Assembly (NCBI RefSeq): GCF_036237275.1
Contig: NZ_CP108352.1
Span: 682,001 to 746,000, forward strand
Direction of reading: 5' to 3'
DNA: 64,000 bases
Origin: Streptomyces sp. NBC_01353
GTDB taxonomy: Bacteria > Actinomycetota > Actinomycetes > Streptomycetales > Streptomycetaceae
This document shows positions 26,429-34,320 of the stretch, piece by piece (the stretch's first letter is position 1; every line of letters starts with the position of its first letter). The translations under genes were made by a program, and so were the position numbers. The notes under the pieces are model-generated. The model saw only the letters and a program-made list of their open reading frames with translations, was not told where the DNA came from and ran no database searches.

Positions 26429-26568
26429 CACGGATCCCTCCGAGGGTGGGTGGCGAGCAGAGCGCCAGTATCACCGAGCGGTGGCCGGAGCCCGGGCAAC
26501 AGGGCTCCCGAGGCGTGGCGGGGGCGAGCCCGGGGCCGGTCGGGGCGCGGCCGGCGTCTGTGAGGACG

Positions 26569-26587
26569 CGCCCCCCGCCGGGGGGCG
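26569..26587 (-). terminator. GC hairpin downstream of the ArsR-SRPBCC gene
   Basis: CGCCCCCC (26569-26576) pairs with GGGGGGCG (26580-26587) around a three-base loop, about 120 bases beyond the stop of the ArsR fusion gene. The rest of the 279-base gap (26429-26707) is GC-rich with no other clear element. Confidence 0.5.
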
Positions 26588-26707
26588 GCCGCACATGCGG
26601 TGCCGACGCGGGGTGCCGCCCGTCGGGGCGAAGGCCTCGTCGGTCCCCCGGCGGCCGGGACTCCCCGACCGCCGGACAGGGGGCACGCGACGCAGCCCGC
26701 GCCGAAC

Positions 26708-27502
26708 TCACCGGGGCGGCTCCGGCAGCTCCTCGCCGGTCTCCAGGAGGGACTTGAGGCTGGAGAGCAATGCCGGCCACCCCTCGCCGATCATGCCGCG
26801 CATCGTGCTGTCCGGCTCCAGGTCGTCGTGCACGACGGTGAGCTTGACCGTGTCCCCGGCAGGTTCGATCTCGAAGGTCACCTTCGAGCGGCGCTCCTTC
26901 GCCAGCTTCGCGTACACGTCGTCCCCGATGCCGACCGCCTCGGCCCACTCCGGCGTGAAGGTGTGCCAGGTGTACGAGAGTCGCCGGCCGGGCTCGGCCG
27001 CGAGGACCACCTGCTCGGGGTCGCTGGTCCTGCGGCCGCCCTCGTCCCAGACCATCGGCGATCCGGCCGTCCACGTGGTCTCGAAGGTCACGCCCCAGTA
27101 GCGCCGGGTGAAGGCCGGGTCGGTGAGGGCCTGCCACAGCTCGTCGGGGGTGGTGCGGATGTAGGTGGTGTAGACGAACGCGTTGCTGTCCATCGGGTTC
27201 TGCTCCAATGCTGACTTCAGGTCGGCGAGCGCACGGACGCGCTCGCGGGCGTAATGACTGATCCAGCGGTCCGCGATGGCATGGATCGGAGCGGCGTTCA
27301 GATAGTGCAGCTTCTCCCGTCCTCGCCGCACCGTGACCACCAGCCCCGCCGCCTCGAGAAGCGCCAGATGCTTGCTGACGGACTGCCGTGCCATGTCCAG
27401 ACCCGCGCAGAGTTCGCGCAGGGTCTGGCCGTTGCGGGCGTTCAGGCTGTCGAGCAGCCGTCGCCGACTGGCATCGGCCAGTGCCTTGAACACCTCGTCC
27501 AT
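26708..27502 (-). CDS. ArsR HTH fused to an SRPBCC/AHSA1 domain
   Basis: 264 residues. The ArsR winged helix occupies residues 1-95 (ALADASRRRLLDSLNARNGQTLRELCAGLDMARQSVSKHLALLEAAGLVVTVRRGREKLHYLN). It is followed by an AHSA1-type SRPBCC domain (FVYTTYIRTTPDELWQALTDPAFTRRYWGVTFETTWTAGSPMVW... to ...PEPPR), whose cavity could bind a hydrophobic ligand. In one polypeptide this looks like a one-component ligand sensor. The expected metal-site cysteines of ArsR are absent apart from one (Cys in ELCAGL). A 23-base inverted repeat lies 27 bases upstream of its ATG. Confidence 0.9.
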   Translation of the reverse strand: MDEVFKALADASRRRLLDSLNARNGQTLRELCAGLDMARQSVSKHLALLEAAGLVVTVRRGREKLHYLNAAPIHAIADRWISHYARERVRALADLKSALEQNPMDSNAFVYTTYIRTTPDELWQALTDPAFTRRYWGVTFETTWTAGSPMVWDEGGRRTSDPEQVVLAAEPGRRLSYTWHTFTPEWAEAVGIGDDVYAKLAKERRSKVTFEIEPAGDTVKLTVVHDDLEPDSTMRGMIGEGWPALLSSLKSLLETGEELPEPPR

Positions 27503-27528
27503 CGCCCCACCTCAACATGCAGCCTTTT

Positions 27529-27551
27529 AGCTGCCTCTACGATAGGCAGCT
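27529..27551. promoter_or_regulatory. ArsR-type operator
   Basis: AGCTGCCT (27529-27536) and AGGCAGCT (27544-27551) are perfect inverted arms around CTACGAT. Further partial copies (GCAGC at 27519, CAGCTG at 27556) flank it. Its place just upstream of the ArsR fusion gene suggests autorepression. Confidence 0.75.
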
Positions 27552-27564
27552 GTTCAGCTGCATG

Positions 27565-28040
27565 TCAACGACCCTCCGTCCCGGCGGGCCGGAGTGCCGC
27601 CGCCACCAGCCCTTCGATCTCCTCCGTGGCGACACTCCCCCTCCGACGACACGGTCGAGCACAAGTCCGTCCACACAGGCGAGCAGCGTCAGCGTCCGAC
27701 CCTCGGGGTCCTCGACCCCCTCGGCGGCGAGGAAGTCACGGACCGCATCGCGCCCGGGGTTCTCGCGCGGGACCAGGATTTCGCGGAGTTCGGGGTCACG
27801 CACGCTCTCGACCACGCAGGCATAGCGGGCCAGGGAGCGGCGGCGTCCCTCCCCGCCGAGGCGCGCGGCCACGAGCAGACCGATGCCGTGGGCGAGTTCG
27901 GCCGCGGAGCGCGGCCCGGGGATGCGCCCCCCGGCCGCCCGCAGCTCGGCCTGGTCGAGTTCGACCAAGCGGCGGACCAGGGCGGCCAGGAGGGCCGAGC
28001 GGGTGCGGAAGTACGCCGAGGTGGTGCCGGCCGGCAGTCG
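27565..28040 (-). pseudogene. 5'-truncated, frameshifted tetR remnant
   Basis: The minus-strand reading begins inside the recognition helix (LPAGTTSAYFRTRSALLAALVRRLVELDQAEL) and continues through a normal TetR C-terminal domain to LTLLACVDGLVLDRVVGGG. There a shift in the G-run at about 27640 breaks the frame; corrected, it would end EEIEGLVAALRPAGTEGR with a stop at 27565-27567. The first 40 or so residues, including half of the HTH, are missing. The break at about 28040 coincides with the 5' break of the monooxygenase fragment on the other strand. Confidence 0.8.
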
Positions 28041-28657
28041 CCACCGACTTCGAGATCACCTGGGGGCACGGCGCCGAGTTCGGGCACATCGCGCTCGACG
28101 ACGGGCGTGCGGAGTGGCACGCCGTCCTCAACGCCCCCACCGGGGTCCGGCACACCGATCCGCTCGGCGAGGTCCGCAGGCATTTCACCCGCTGGCACCA
28201 GCCCATCGGGCGACTCCTCGACGCGACCCGCCCCGACTCCGTCCTCCACCACGACATCCACGAACTGGCTACCCCGCTCCACTCCTTCGTCTCCGACCGG
28301 GTCGCCCTGCTCGGCGACGCGGCCCACGCGATGACCCCGAACCTCGGCCAGGGCGCCTGCCAAGCGCTGGAGGACGCCGTCGTACTGGCCGCCGCCCTGG
28401 CGCACGGCCCCGACACCGACACGGCGCTGGCCGCCTACGACGCCGAACGCCGCCCACGGGCCCAGTCGGTCACCGTCGCCGCCCGCAAGGCCGGCCGTAT
28501 GGGGCAGCAGCTCTCCGGCCCGGCGGCGGTCACCCTTCGCAACCGCGCCCTGCGACTTGCCCCGTCGGGCATGGCGGTGCGCATGATCCTTCGGCACGCC
28601 GACTGGACCCCGCCCAGGCTCCCCGCGGTGGGTTCGGGTACCTCGCTCGTTGAATAG
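28038..28657 (+). pseudogene. 5'-truncated FAD-dependent monooxygenase remnant
   Basis: About 205 codons of the C-terminal half of a PHBH-type FAD monooxygenase: TDFEITWGHGAEFGHIALDD, then the flavin-binding GD motif VALLGDAAHAMTPNLGQGACQALEDAVVLAAAL, and the helical end. The N-terminal GxGxxG FAD-binding fold is absent. No usable start with a ribosome binding site exists near 28040. It faces the headless tetR across the same junction, so one deletion of the shared promoter and both 5' ends explains both. The stop at 28655-28657 lies within the PadR operator region. Confidence 0.82.
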
Positions 28658-28713
28658 GTGCGGACGAAACCAGGTGCGGACAAAACTACTCAACGAGGCT
28701 GCTAGTTTGTCCG
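28648..28713. promoter_or_regulatory. nested repeats upstream of padR
   Basis: Three repeat relationships overlap here. CGTTGAATAG (28648-28657) pairs with CTACTCAACG (28686-28695) with one mismatch. AGGTGCGGACRAAAC occurs twice in direct orientation at 28656 and 28672 (period 16). CGGACAAAACT at 28677-28687 is nearly complementary to AGTTTGTCCG at 28704-28713. A -10-like TAGTTT (28703-28708) is placed so that transcription would begin at or next to the padR ATG. This looks like an autoregulatory PadR operator with a leaderless start. Confidence 0.65.
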
Positions 28714-28714
28714 G

Positions 28715-29284
28715 ATGTCCCTCAAGCACGCGGTCCTGGCAGCTCTCCTGGAGGGCGAGGCGTCCGGATACGACCTGGCCAAGATCTTCGACGTGTCCGT
28801 GGCCAACTTCTGGGCCGCCACGCCGCAGCAGCTCTACCGGGAGTTGGACCGGCTCTCCGACGCAGGTCTCATCGCCGCCCGTGTCGTACAGCAGGAACGG
28901 CGCCCGAACAAGCGGATGTTCTCGCTCACCGACGCGGGACGCCAGGACCTGATGGCGTTCACGGCGCAGCCGCCGCGTCCGACCGCCATCCGTGACGAGC
29001 TGATGGTCCAGGTCCAGGCCTGCGACGAGGGCGACACCGACGCGGTGCGCGGTTTCGTCGAGGAGCGGATGGAGTGGGCCCGGGGCAAGCTGGCACGGTG
29101 GGAGCGGCTGCGGGAGTGGATGCTCAACGGCCGGGACGAGGCCACGTACCTCCGCGAGGCGGAGCGGATCGGCCCCTATCTCACGCTGATGCGGGGCCGC
29201 TCCCTCGAGGAGGAGAACCTGCGCTGGGGCGAGCAGGTGCTCGAGATCCTGGACCAGCGCCGGACCGTGCGTCAGCAGGCCTGA
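28715..29284 (+). CDS. PadR-family transcriptional regulator
   Basis: 189 residues. The PadR winged HTH occupies residues 1-85 (MSLKHAVLAALLEGEASGYDLAKIFDVSVANFWAATPQQLYRELDRLSDAGLIAARVVQQERRPNKRMFSLTDAGR). A Vir_Act_alpha_C type helical dimerisation domain follows (about 90-180). The ATG at 28715 has no ribosome binding site but lies 7 bases after a -10-like TAGTTT, fitting a leaderless mRNA. Because it stands next to the broken monooxygenase, that enzyme may have been its former target. Confidence 0.92.
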   Translation: MSLKHAVLAALLEGEASGYDLAKIFDVSVANFWAATPQQLYRELDRLSDAGLIAARVVQQERRPNKRMFSLTDAGRQDLMAFTAQPPRPTAIRDELMVQVQACDEGDTDAVRGFVEERMEWARGKLARWERLREWMLNGRDEATYLREAERIGPYLTLMRGRSLEEENLRWGEQVLEILDQRRTVRQQA

Positions 29285-29335
29285 GGCACGTCCGGGCCCG
29301 AATCGCGACCCATTGGCACACCTATGCTTGGCTCT

Positions 29336-30334
29336 GTGACAGATAGAAGGAGCGATGGCGGTGCGGCCGCCGACTCGGGGGCCGATCCGAGCCGGTCGGG
29401 GGCATCGTCGCGCGGGGCGGGGGCGGCTTCGCGCGGACCGCTCGACCTGTCGCTGCTGCGCACCTTCCTCGCCGTCCACCGCACAGGCTCGTTCACGGCC
29501 GCGGCCCGGCTGTTGAGCCTGTCCCAGCCGACCGTCACGACCCAGATCCGTTCGCTCGAACGCCGCCTCGACCGCGAGCTGTTCGAGCGGCAGCCGCGGG
29601 GCGTGGCGCCGACGCCGTACGCCGACGAGCTGGCCGCGCAGGTGGCGGGGCCGATCGACGCGCTTGCCGCGGTGGCCGATCACGGCCCGGGAGGGGTGCC
29701 CTCACCCCAGCCGGTCCATCTCGCCGGGCCCGCCGAATTCCTCTGCGTGACCGCCCTGCCCGCCCTCGCACCGCTGGTCGGGGAGGGTGTGCGGCTCCAG
29801 GTGACGCCCGGACTCACCGACGAGCTCCTCGACGGGCTGCGGGCGGGTCACCACGATCTGGTGATATCCACGGTTCGCCCGCGCGGGCGGACCCTGACCT
29901 CCGTGCCGCTGGACGACGAGGAGTTCGTGCTCGTCGCATCGCCCGAATGGGCGCGGCGGATCGGCCCGGACGCCGTGACCGAGGACGGCCCCGCCGCGCT
30001 GCACGGTGTGCCGATGGTGATGTACGCGGAGGATCTGCCGATCGCCCGCCGTTACTGGCGCCATGTCTTCGGCCGGCGCCTGACCGGCGAGGCCGCCGTC
30101 ACCGTGCCCGATCTCCGGGGCGTCGTGGCCGCGGTCGCGGCGGGGGCCGGTTTCAGCGTGCTGCCGCACTATCTGTGCCGTGCGGAGCTCGACGCGGGCC
30201 GGCTCGTGGCGCTGCTGGAACCGGAGGACCCGCCCATCAACACCGCCTACCTGGTCCAGCGGCCCGGCACCCCCGAGAACCCGCACGTGACGCTCGTACG
30301 CGATCGCCTGCTGGCCGCCGCCCGCGACTGGTGA
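29336..30334 (+). CDS. LysR-family transcriptional regulator
   Basis: About 332 residues. An unusual Ser/Gly/Ala-rich N-terminal tail of about 34 residues precedes the HTH (LDLSLLRTFLAVHRTGSFTAAARLLSLSQPTVTTQIRSLERRLDRELFERQPRGVAPTPYA). A type-2 periplasmic-binding effector domain follows. TATGCT at 29322-29327 could be a -10 box feeding a leaderless GTG at 29336; ATG at 29324 in the same frame is the alternative. There is no divergent partner gene, so the target is unclear. Confidence 0.88.
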   Translation: MTDRRSDGGAAADSGADPSRSGASSRGAGAASRGPLDLSLLRTFLAVHRTGSFTAAARLLSLSQPTVTTQIRSLERRLDRELFERQPRGVAPTPYADELAAQVAGPIDALAAVADHGPGGVPSPQPVHLAGPAEFLCVTALPALAPLVGEGVRLQVTPGLTDELLDGLRAGHHDLVISTVRPRGRTLTSVPLDDEEFVLVASPEWARRIGPDAVTEDGPAALHGVPMVMYAEDLPIARRYWRHVFGRRLTGEAAVTVPDLRGVVAAVAAGAGFSVLPHYLCRAELDAGRLVALLEPEDPPINTAYLVQRPGTPENPHVTLVRDRLLAAARDW

Positions 30335-30408
30335 CGCGCCTCCTTACTCTGCGGTAACGTCACCGGTCGTCGACCGGAGGTGCCGGTCGCGGACAAGGGG
30401 CGGACCGG

Positions 30409-30864
30409 ATGAACGTCGGTGACATCGTCGAGGACTTCACTCTCCCGGACGAGACGGGGGCACCCCGCTCGCTGGTCGACCTCCTCGCGGACGGGCCGGT
30501 CGTCCTGTTCTTCTATCCGGCGGCCCTCACCGCCGGCTGCACCGCCGAGGCCTGCCACTTCCGGGATCTGGCCGGCGAGTTCCGGGCGGCGGGTGCGCGC
30601 CCGGTCGGTATCAGCTCCGACGTCGTGGAGCGGCAGCAGGAGTTCGCCGAGCGCCACTCGCTCGGCTACCCGCTGCTGTCCGACCCCGAGGGCGCGATCC
30701 GCGACCGGTTCGGGGTGACGCGCGGCTTCTCGCTTGCACCGACGAAGCGGGTCACGTTCGTCATAGACGAGGACCGCCGGATCCTGGAGGTGGTCCGCAG
30801 CGAGCTGCGGATGAGCGCCCACGCCGACCGCGCGCTGGCGGCGCTGAAGACCCGCACGGCCTGA
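30409..30864 (+). CDS. peroxiredoxin (Bcp/PrxQ-like)
   Basis: A 151-residue AhpC/TSA-fold thiol peroxidase. The active-site stretch FFYPAALTAGCTAEACHFRD carries the peroxidatic Cys44 and, five residues later, Cys49 as the likely resolving Cys, the PrxQ arrangement with an intrahelical disulfide. The Arg of the active site is in the VTFVIDEDRRILEV region. It reduces hydroperoxides using thioredoxin. ATG at 30409 follows AAGGGGCGG. It is an apparent single gene. Confidence 0.92.
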   Translation: MNVGDIVEDFTLPDETGAPRSLVDLLADGPVVLFFYPAALTAGCTAEACHFRDLAGEFRAAGARPVGISSDVVERQQEFAERHSLGYPLLSDPEGAIRDRFGVTRGFSLAPTKRVTFVIDEDRRILEVVRSELRMSAHADRALAALKTRTA

Positions 30865-30985
30865 CGGGCAGGGAGCCGGACCCGATGTCCGGTCGCGCCG
30901 CTCGACATGCGAACCGGCAGGGGTTGGACAACACTCACTCGTACGCGCGGTCGACTTCCGGCCGCGGCCGGAACGGAGTGTAGGC

Positions 30986-31381
30986 ATGGACGACTACCCC
31001 CTCCTCAACGTCTTCTGGACCATGCTCTGGTTCTTCATCTGGATCATGTGGCTGTTCCTGCTGTTCAAGGTCATCACGGACATCTTCCGGGACCACGACA
31101 TGAATGGCTGGGCCAAGGCAGGATGGCTGATCCTGTGCATCCTGGTCCCCTACCTCGGCGTGCTGATCTACGTGATCGCCCGTGGCAAGAGCATGAGCGA
31201 GCGGGACGTCAAGCAGGCCCGCGAGAGCGAGGCCGCGTTCCAGTCGTACATCCGTAAGACGGCGGGGACGGCCTCCGGTGGCAGCCACGCCGATGAACTG
31301 GCACGGCTCGCCGAGCTGAAGGAGAAGGGCGCCATCACGAACGAGGAGTTCGAGAAGGCGAAGGCCAAGGTCCTGTCCTGA
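30986..31381 (+). CDS. PLDc_N/SHOCT-domain membrane protein
   Basis: 131 residues. Two N-terminal TM helices (LNVFWTMLWFFIWIMWLFLLFKVITDIF and AGWLILCILVPYLGVLIYVIARG) form a PLDc_N-type module. A linker leads to a C-terminal SHOCT motif (DELARLAELKEKGAITNEEFEKAKAKVL, residues about 104-131), which often mediates oligomerisation. The SHOCT ends exactly at the stop. The last bases overlap the presumed start of the next gene. Confidence 0.9.
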   Translation: MDDYPLLNVFWTMLWFFIWIMWLFLLFKVITDIFRDHDMNGWAKAGWLILCILVPYLGVLIYVIARGKSMSERDVKQARESEAAFQSYIRKTAGTASGGSHADELARLAELKEKGAITNEEFEKAKAKVLS

Positions 31382-32319
31382 CAGATGACAACACGGAAGC
31401 GTCCACCGCCGCGCTCTCCCGCTCGCTGCTGCGGGAGGCGCGCGCCGAACCGGGACGGCTGCCGGAGCTTCTGGCGGGGTACGCCCTACGGCACATGGGC
31501 CCGCGGGCGGGGCGACGCGCGGAGCGGCTGCGCACTGAGCATCCGCAGGCCACCCCCGCCGAGCTCCGCGCCATGGCCGCGGAGCGGGGTCGGCGCGCGG
31601 TCACGGCCGAAGGGTCGTTCGTGGGCGGGCCGTTCATCGTCCTCGTGCCCTTCGCGTTCTGCGGGGCGATGCTGCTCCAGGCGCGGACGATCCTCGAACT
31701 GGCGGGCCTCGAAGGCCGGGACACCACCGCTCCCGAGCGCGCCGCCGAACTGCTTGTCCTGCAAGGGGTGTACGAGGACACCGCTGCGGCGCGCGCCGCC
31801 CTGCGCGCCCGCCCGACAGCACACGACAGCAGTCGTCCCCGGCCCGGCAGAATCGCCGCCCTCCGGGACCTGGTCATGCGGATGGCCCGCCTCCTCGGCC
31901 TCATCACGCCCGACGACGACCGGAGCCGACTCGCCCGCGTCGGCCAGTGGGCTCTCCTCGGCGTGGTCTTTCTGATCGGACTCGTGGCGCCGCTGGTTTG
32001 GATGCCCTATCTGGCGGTCTCGTTCTACCGGGCCACCACCCAGGTGACGGACCGGGCGACACTCTTCTACGTCGGCAGCCGCGACACGCGTACGCCACGT
32101 CCCGCCCGCCTCCGGCCGGAGATGGTGGCCGCCGGACTGCGCGCGTTGGCGTCGATCCTGGTACCGACGGTGAGTGTGGCTCTGGTCCTCTTCACGGACA
32201 TGGAGCTCGGGGGCGCGCGGTGGCCTCTGATCGTGCTGCTGTTGATCGTTTCCCCTGTGGTCGTGGGCGGCCTCTGGCTGTGGCGCCGCCACTCCTCGGC
32301 CCACCGCGAGGACCCTTAA
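31378..32319 (+). CDS. hypothetical four-TM membrane protein
   Basis: Not a family I can name. From 31495 (first ATG) it runs 274 residues. Two hydrophobic hairpins are visible: FIVLVPFAFCGAMLLQARTILELAG, then WALLGVVFLIGLVAPLVWMPYLAVSFY, and two more near the end (ALASILVPTVSVALVLFTDM, WPLIVLLLIVSPVVVGGLWLW). A DDD/Arg-rich linker lies between. Upstream of 31495 the same frame stays protein-like back to a CTG at 31378 (TDDNTEASTAALSRSLLREA), which overlaps the SHOCT gene's stop (CTGA). No ATG, GTG or TTG exists in that stretch, so either CTG is used or the N-terminus was lost. Confidence 0.7.
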   Translation: MTDDNTEASTAALSRSLLREARAEPGRLPELLAGYALRHMGPRAGRRAERLRTEHPQATPAELRAMAAERGRRAVTAEGSFVGGPFIVLVPFAFCGAMLLQARTILELAGLEGRDTTAPERAAELLVLQGVYEDTAAARAALRARPTAHDSSRPRPGRIAALRDLVMRMARLLGLITPDDDRSRLARVGQWALLGVVFLIGLVAPLVWMPYLAVSFYRATTQVTDRATLFYVGSRDTRTPRPARLRPEMVAAGLRALASILVPTVSVALVLFTDMELGGARWPLIVLLLIVSPVVVGGLWLWRRHSSAHREDP

Positions 32320-32340
32320 TAGGTGTCCAAGATGCTTGTT
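32318..32340. promoter_or_regulatory. probable NsrR box at its own promoter
   Basis: AATAGGTGTCC-A-AGATGCTTGTT (32318-32340) is an imperfect 11-1-11 inverted repeat, the form known for Streptomyces NsrR sites. A -10-like GATACT follows at 32342-32347, ahead of the GTG of nsrR at 32356. It is read from the sequence and the known site form; binding is inferred. Confidence 0.65.
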
Positions 32341-32355
32341 TGATACTTTCATGGC

Positions 32356-32808
32356 GTGCGGCTGACGAAATTCACCGACCTGGCGCTTCGTGCCGTGATG
32401 CGCCTGGCGGTCCCCGGAGCTCCCGGGCAGGACCCTTCCGCCACCACCCGCGAGGTTGCGGAGGTGATGGCGGTGCCCTATGCCCATATGGCGAAGGTGG
32501 TCACGCGACTCCAGCACCTCGGGGTCGTGGAGGCCCGGCGCGGTCGCGGCGGCGGTCTCGCCCTGACCGAAACCGGTCGGCGCGCCTCGGTCGGCTGGCT
32601 GGTGCGGATGCTCGAGGGCGAGGAGGAGGTCGTCGCCTGCGAGGGTGACACCCCCTGCCCGCTGCGCGCGGCCTGCCGCCTGCGCGGGGCTCTCCGCGAG
32701 GCGCAGGAGGCGTTCTACCGCACACTCGATCCGCTGACCGTCGCGGATCTGGTCGAGTCCCCCACCGGCCCGGTGCTCGTCTCGCTGAGCGCGCGCCACA
32801 CCGACTGA
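32356..32808 (+). CDS. nsrR: NsrR, nitric-oxide-sensing Rrf2-family repressor
   Basis: 150 residues. The Rrf2 winged HTH occupies residues 1-80. Cys95, Cys101 and Cys107 (ACEGDTPCPLRAAC) have the C-x5-C-x5-C spacing that ligates a [4Fe-4S] cluster in Streptomyces NsrR, with Asp8 (KFTDLAL) as the known fourth ligand. NO destroys the cluster and releases DNA. The next gene is the flavohaemoglobin hmp, its standard target, and a palindrome lies in that promoter. GTG start; the first codons are GTG CGG CTG ACG. Confidence 0.93.
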   Translation: MRLTKFTDLALRAVMRLAVPGAPGQDPSATTREVAEVMAVPYAHMAKVVTRLQHLGVVEARRGRGGGLALTETGRRASVGWLVRMLEGEEEVVACEGDTPCPLRAACRLRGALREAQEAFYRTLDPLTVADLVESPTGPVLVSLSARHTD

Positions 32809-32858
32809 CGCCTTCCCCTCCCCCAGCCCATCTCCGCACCCGTCGCAGCTTTAAATAC

Positions 32859-32871
32859 GTAGATCATCTAC
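32859..32871. promoter_or_regulatory. probable NsrR box upstream of hmp
   Basis: GTAGATCATCTAC (32859-32871) is a perfect inverted repeat around a central C within an AT-rich stretch (TTAAATACG to ACCACTATAGG) in front of hmp. Its centre is 23 bases ahead of the ATG, where repressor binding would block RNA polymerase. Confidence 0.7.
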
Positions 32872-32887
32872 CACTATAGGAGTGTCG

Positions 32888-34072
32888 ATGCTGTCCGAGC
32901 AGGCCGTCCCGATCGTCCGAGCCACCCTCCCCGTCGTCGGAGCCTCGCTCGGCGACATCACCGATCGCTTCTACGCCGGGATGTTCGCGGCCCGCCCCGA
33001 ACTCCTGCGGGATCTGTTCAACCGCGGCAACCAGGCCAGCGGCGACCAGCGGCGCGCTCTGGCCGGCTCGATAGCCGGGTTCGCCGGGGCGCTCCTGGAC
33101 AGCCCGGACACCCGGCCGGACGTCATGCTCTCCCGTATCGCGCACAAGCACGCCTCGCTGGGTGTCACGTCCGAGCAGTACAAGGTCGTCCACGAGCATC
33201 TCTTCGCCGCGATCGTCGAAGTGCTCGGCGAGACCGTGACCCCCGAGGTCGCGCGGGCATGGGACGAGGTCTACTGGCTGATGGCGAATGCCCTCATCGC
33301 CCTGGAGGCCCGTCTCTACGAGGAGACGGGTGCCGCGGAGGGCGGGGTCCGTCGGCCGATGGAGATCGTCGAGCGGCACCGGGAGACGGCCGACACCGTG
33401 TCCTTCGCCCTGCGGCACTCCGACGGGCGGCCGACGGAGCCGTTCCGGCCGGGGCAGTACGTGAGCGTACGGGTCGAACTGCCCGACGGTGCCCGGCAGA
33501 TCCGCCAGTACAGCCTCTCCGCCGCGCCCGGTCTCCCGCACTGGCGGATCACCGTGAAGCGCGTCAAGGGCGACCCGGCGGGCGAGGTGTCGACCTGGCT
33601 GCACGCGCACGCGCGCGTGGGCGACACGGTCGAGGTGTCCGCGCCGTTCGGTGATCTCGTCCTGCCCGAGGGCGACGGCCCGCTGCTCCTCGCCTCCGCG
33701 GGGATCGGCAGCACGCCGATGCTGGCCATGCTCGGCCACCTCGCCGCCACCGGCTCGCACCGCGATGTCACCGTCGTCCACGCCGACCGGTCCCCCGCGG
33801 ACCATGCGCACCGCGAGGAGCTGCGGACGCTGGTCGACGCGCTGCCGCAGGGCTCCCTCCACCTCTGGTACGAGGAGCCGGGCGACGCCACCGACGCCCG
33901 CCCCGGCGGCGCGGACGTCACCACGCTCGACGTACCCCCCGACGTGACGGCGTACCTCTGTGGCCCCCTGCCGTTCATGCGGCAGGTACGCGGCGACCTG
34001 CTGTCCGGCGGGGTCGCCGCGGCGGCCGTGCATTACGAGGTCTTCGGCCCGGACCTGTGGCTGGGCGCCTAG
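32888..34072 (+). CDS. hmp: flavohaemoglobin, NO dioxygenase
   Basis: 394 residues, normal for Hmp. Globin domain: distal Tyr29 (B10) in RFYAGMF, Gln54 (E7) in GDQRRA and proximal His88 in AHKHASL. The FAD-binding barrel has RQIRQYSLSAAPG (RxYS), and the NAD domain has LASAGIGSTPMLAML and VTAYLCGPLPFMRQV. It converts NO and O2 to nitrate with NADH and FAD. ATG at 32888 follows AGGAG (32878-32882). It is expected to be repressed by NsrR through the box at 32859-32871. Confidence 0.95.
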   Translation: MLSEQAVPIVRATLPVVGASLGDITDRFYAGMFAARPELLRDLFNRGNQASGDQRRALAGSIAGFAGALLDSPDTRPDVMLSRIAHKHASLGVTSEQYKVVHEHLFAAIVEVLGETVTPEVARAWDEVYWLMANALIALEARLYEETGAAEGGVRRPMEIVERHRETADTVSFALRHSDGRPTEPFRPGQYVSVRVELPDGARQIRQYSLSAAPGLPHWRITVKRVKGDPAGEVSTWLHAHARVGDTVEVSAPFGDLVLPEGDGPLLLASAGIGSTPMLAMLGHLAATGSHRDVTVVHADRSPADHAHREELRTLVDALPQGSLHLWYEEPGDATDARPGGADVTTLDVPPDVTAYLCGPLPFMRQVRGDLLSGGVAAAAVHYEVFGPDLWLGA

Positions 34073-34232
34073 GGCCTCTCGTTTGGATCTTGCCGGGCTC
34101 GCGTGCCCTGGTGCCGCACCTCGCCGCGTTGTCGTCGGTCGGCATGGCTCCGCCATGCCTCCCTCCTCCGCCTTGCGATCCACGGCACCAGACCCCGCTC
34201 ACTGATCCGGCCTGATCCAAACGAAAGACCCT
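34073..34232. repeat. long imperfect-palindrome repeat element (MITE-like)
   Basis: A 160-base element directly behind hmp. Its ends are inverted copies: CTCTCGTTTGGATC at 34078-34091 against GATCCAAACGAAAG at 34214-34227, inside AGGGC/ACCCT tips. Interior arms also pair: CTGGTGCCG (about 34108-34116) with CGGCACCAG (about 34182-34190), and GGCATGG with CCATGCC (34142-34160). I recall near-identical sequence recurring between genes in other Streptomyces genomes. It has no ORF. It may be a mobile MITE or a transcription terminator. A 21-base fragment recurs at 15529. Confidence 0.75.
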
Positions 34233-34320
34233 AGGGGCGCACTCCGCGGGCCGGAGCTCCGAGGCCCGGCCGGCCCCGCGCCGTCGGCAGTGCGGAGCCG
34301 GCCGGGCGACCGGGCTCGGT

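Noticed and set aside
27689-29683. 664-codon minus-strand open frame across the scar, padR and lysR
   Set aside because: It runs antisense to the monooxygenase remnant, padR and lysR and has no domain.
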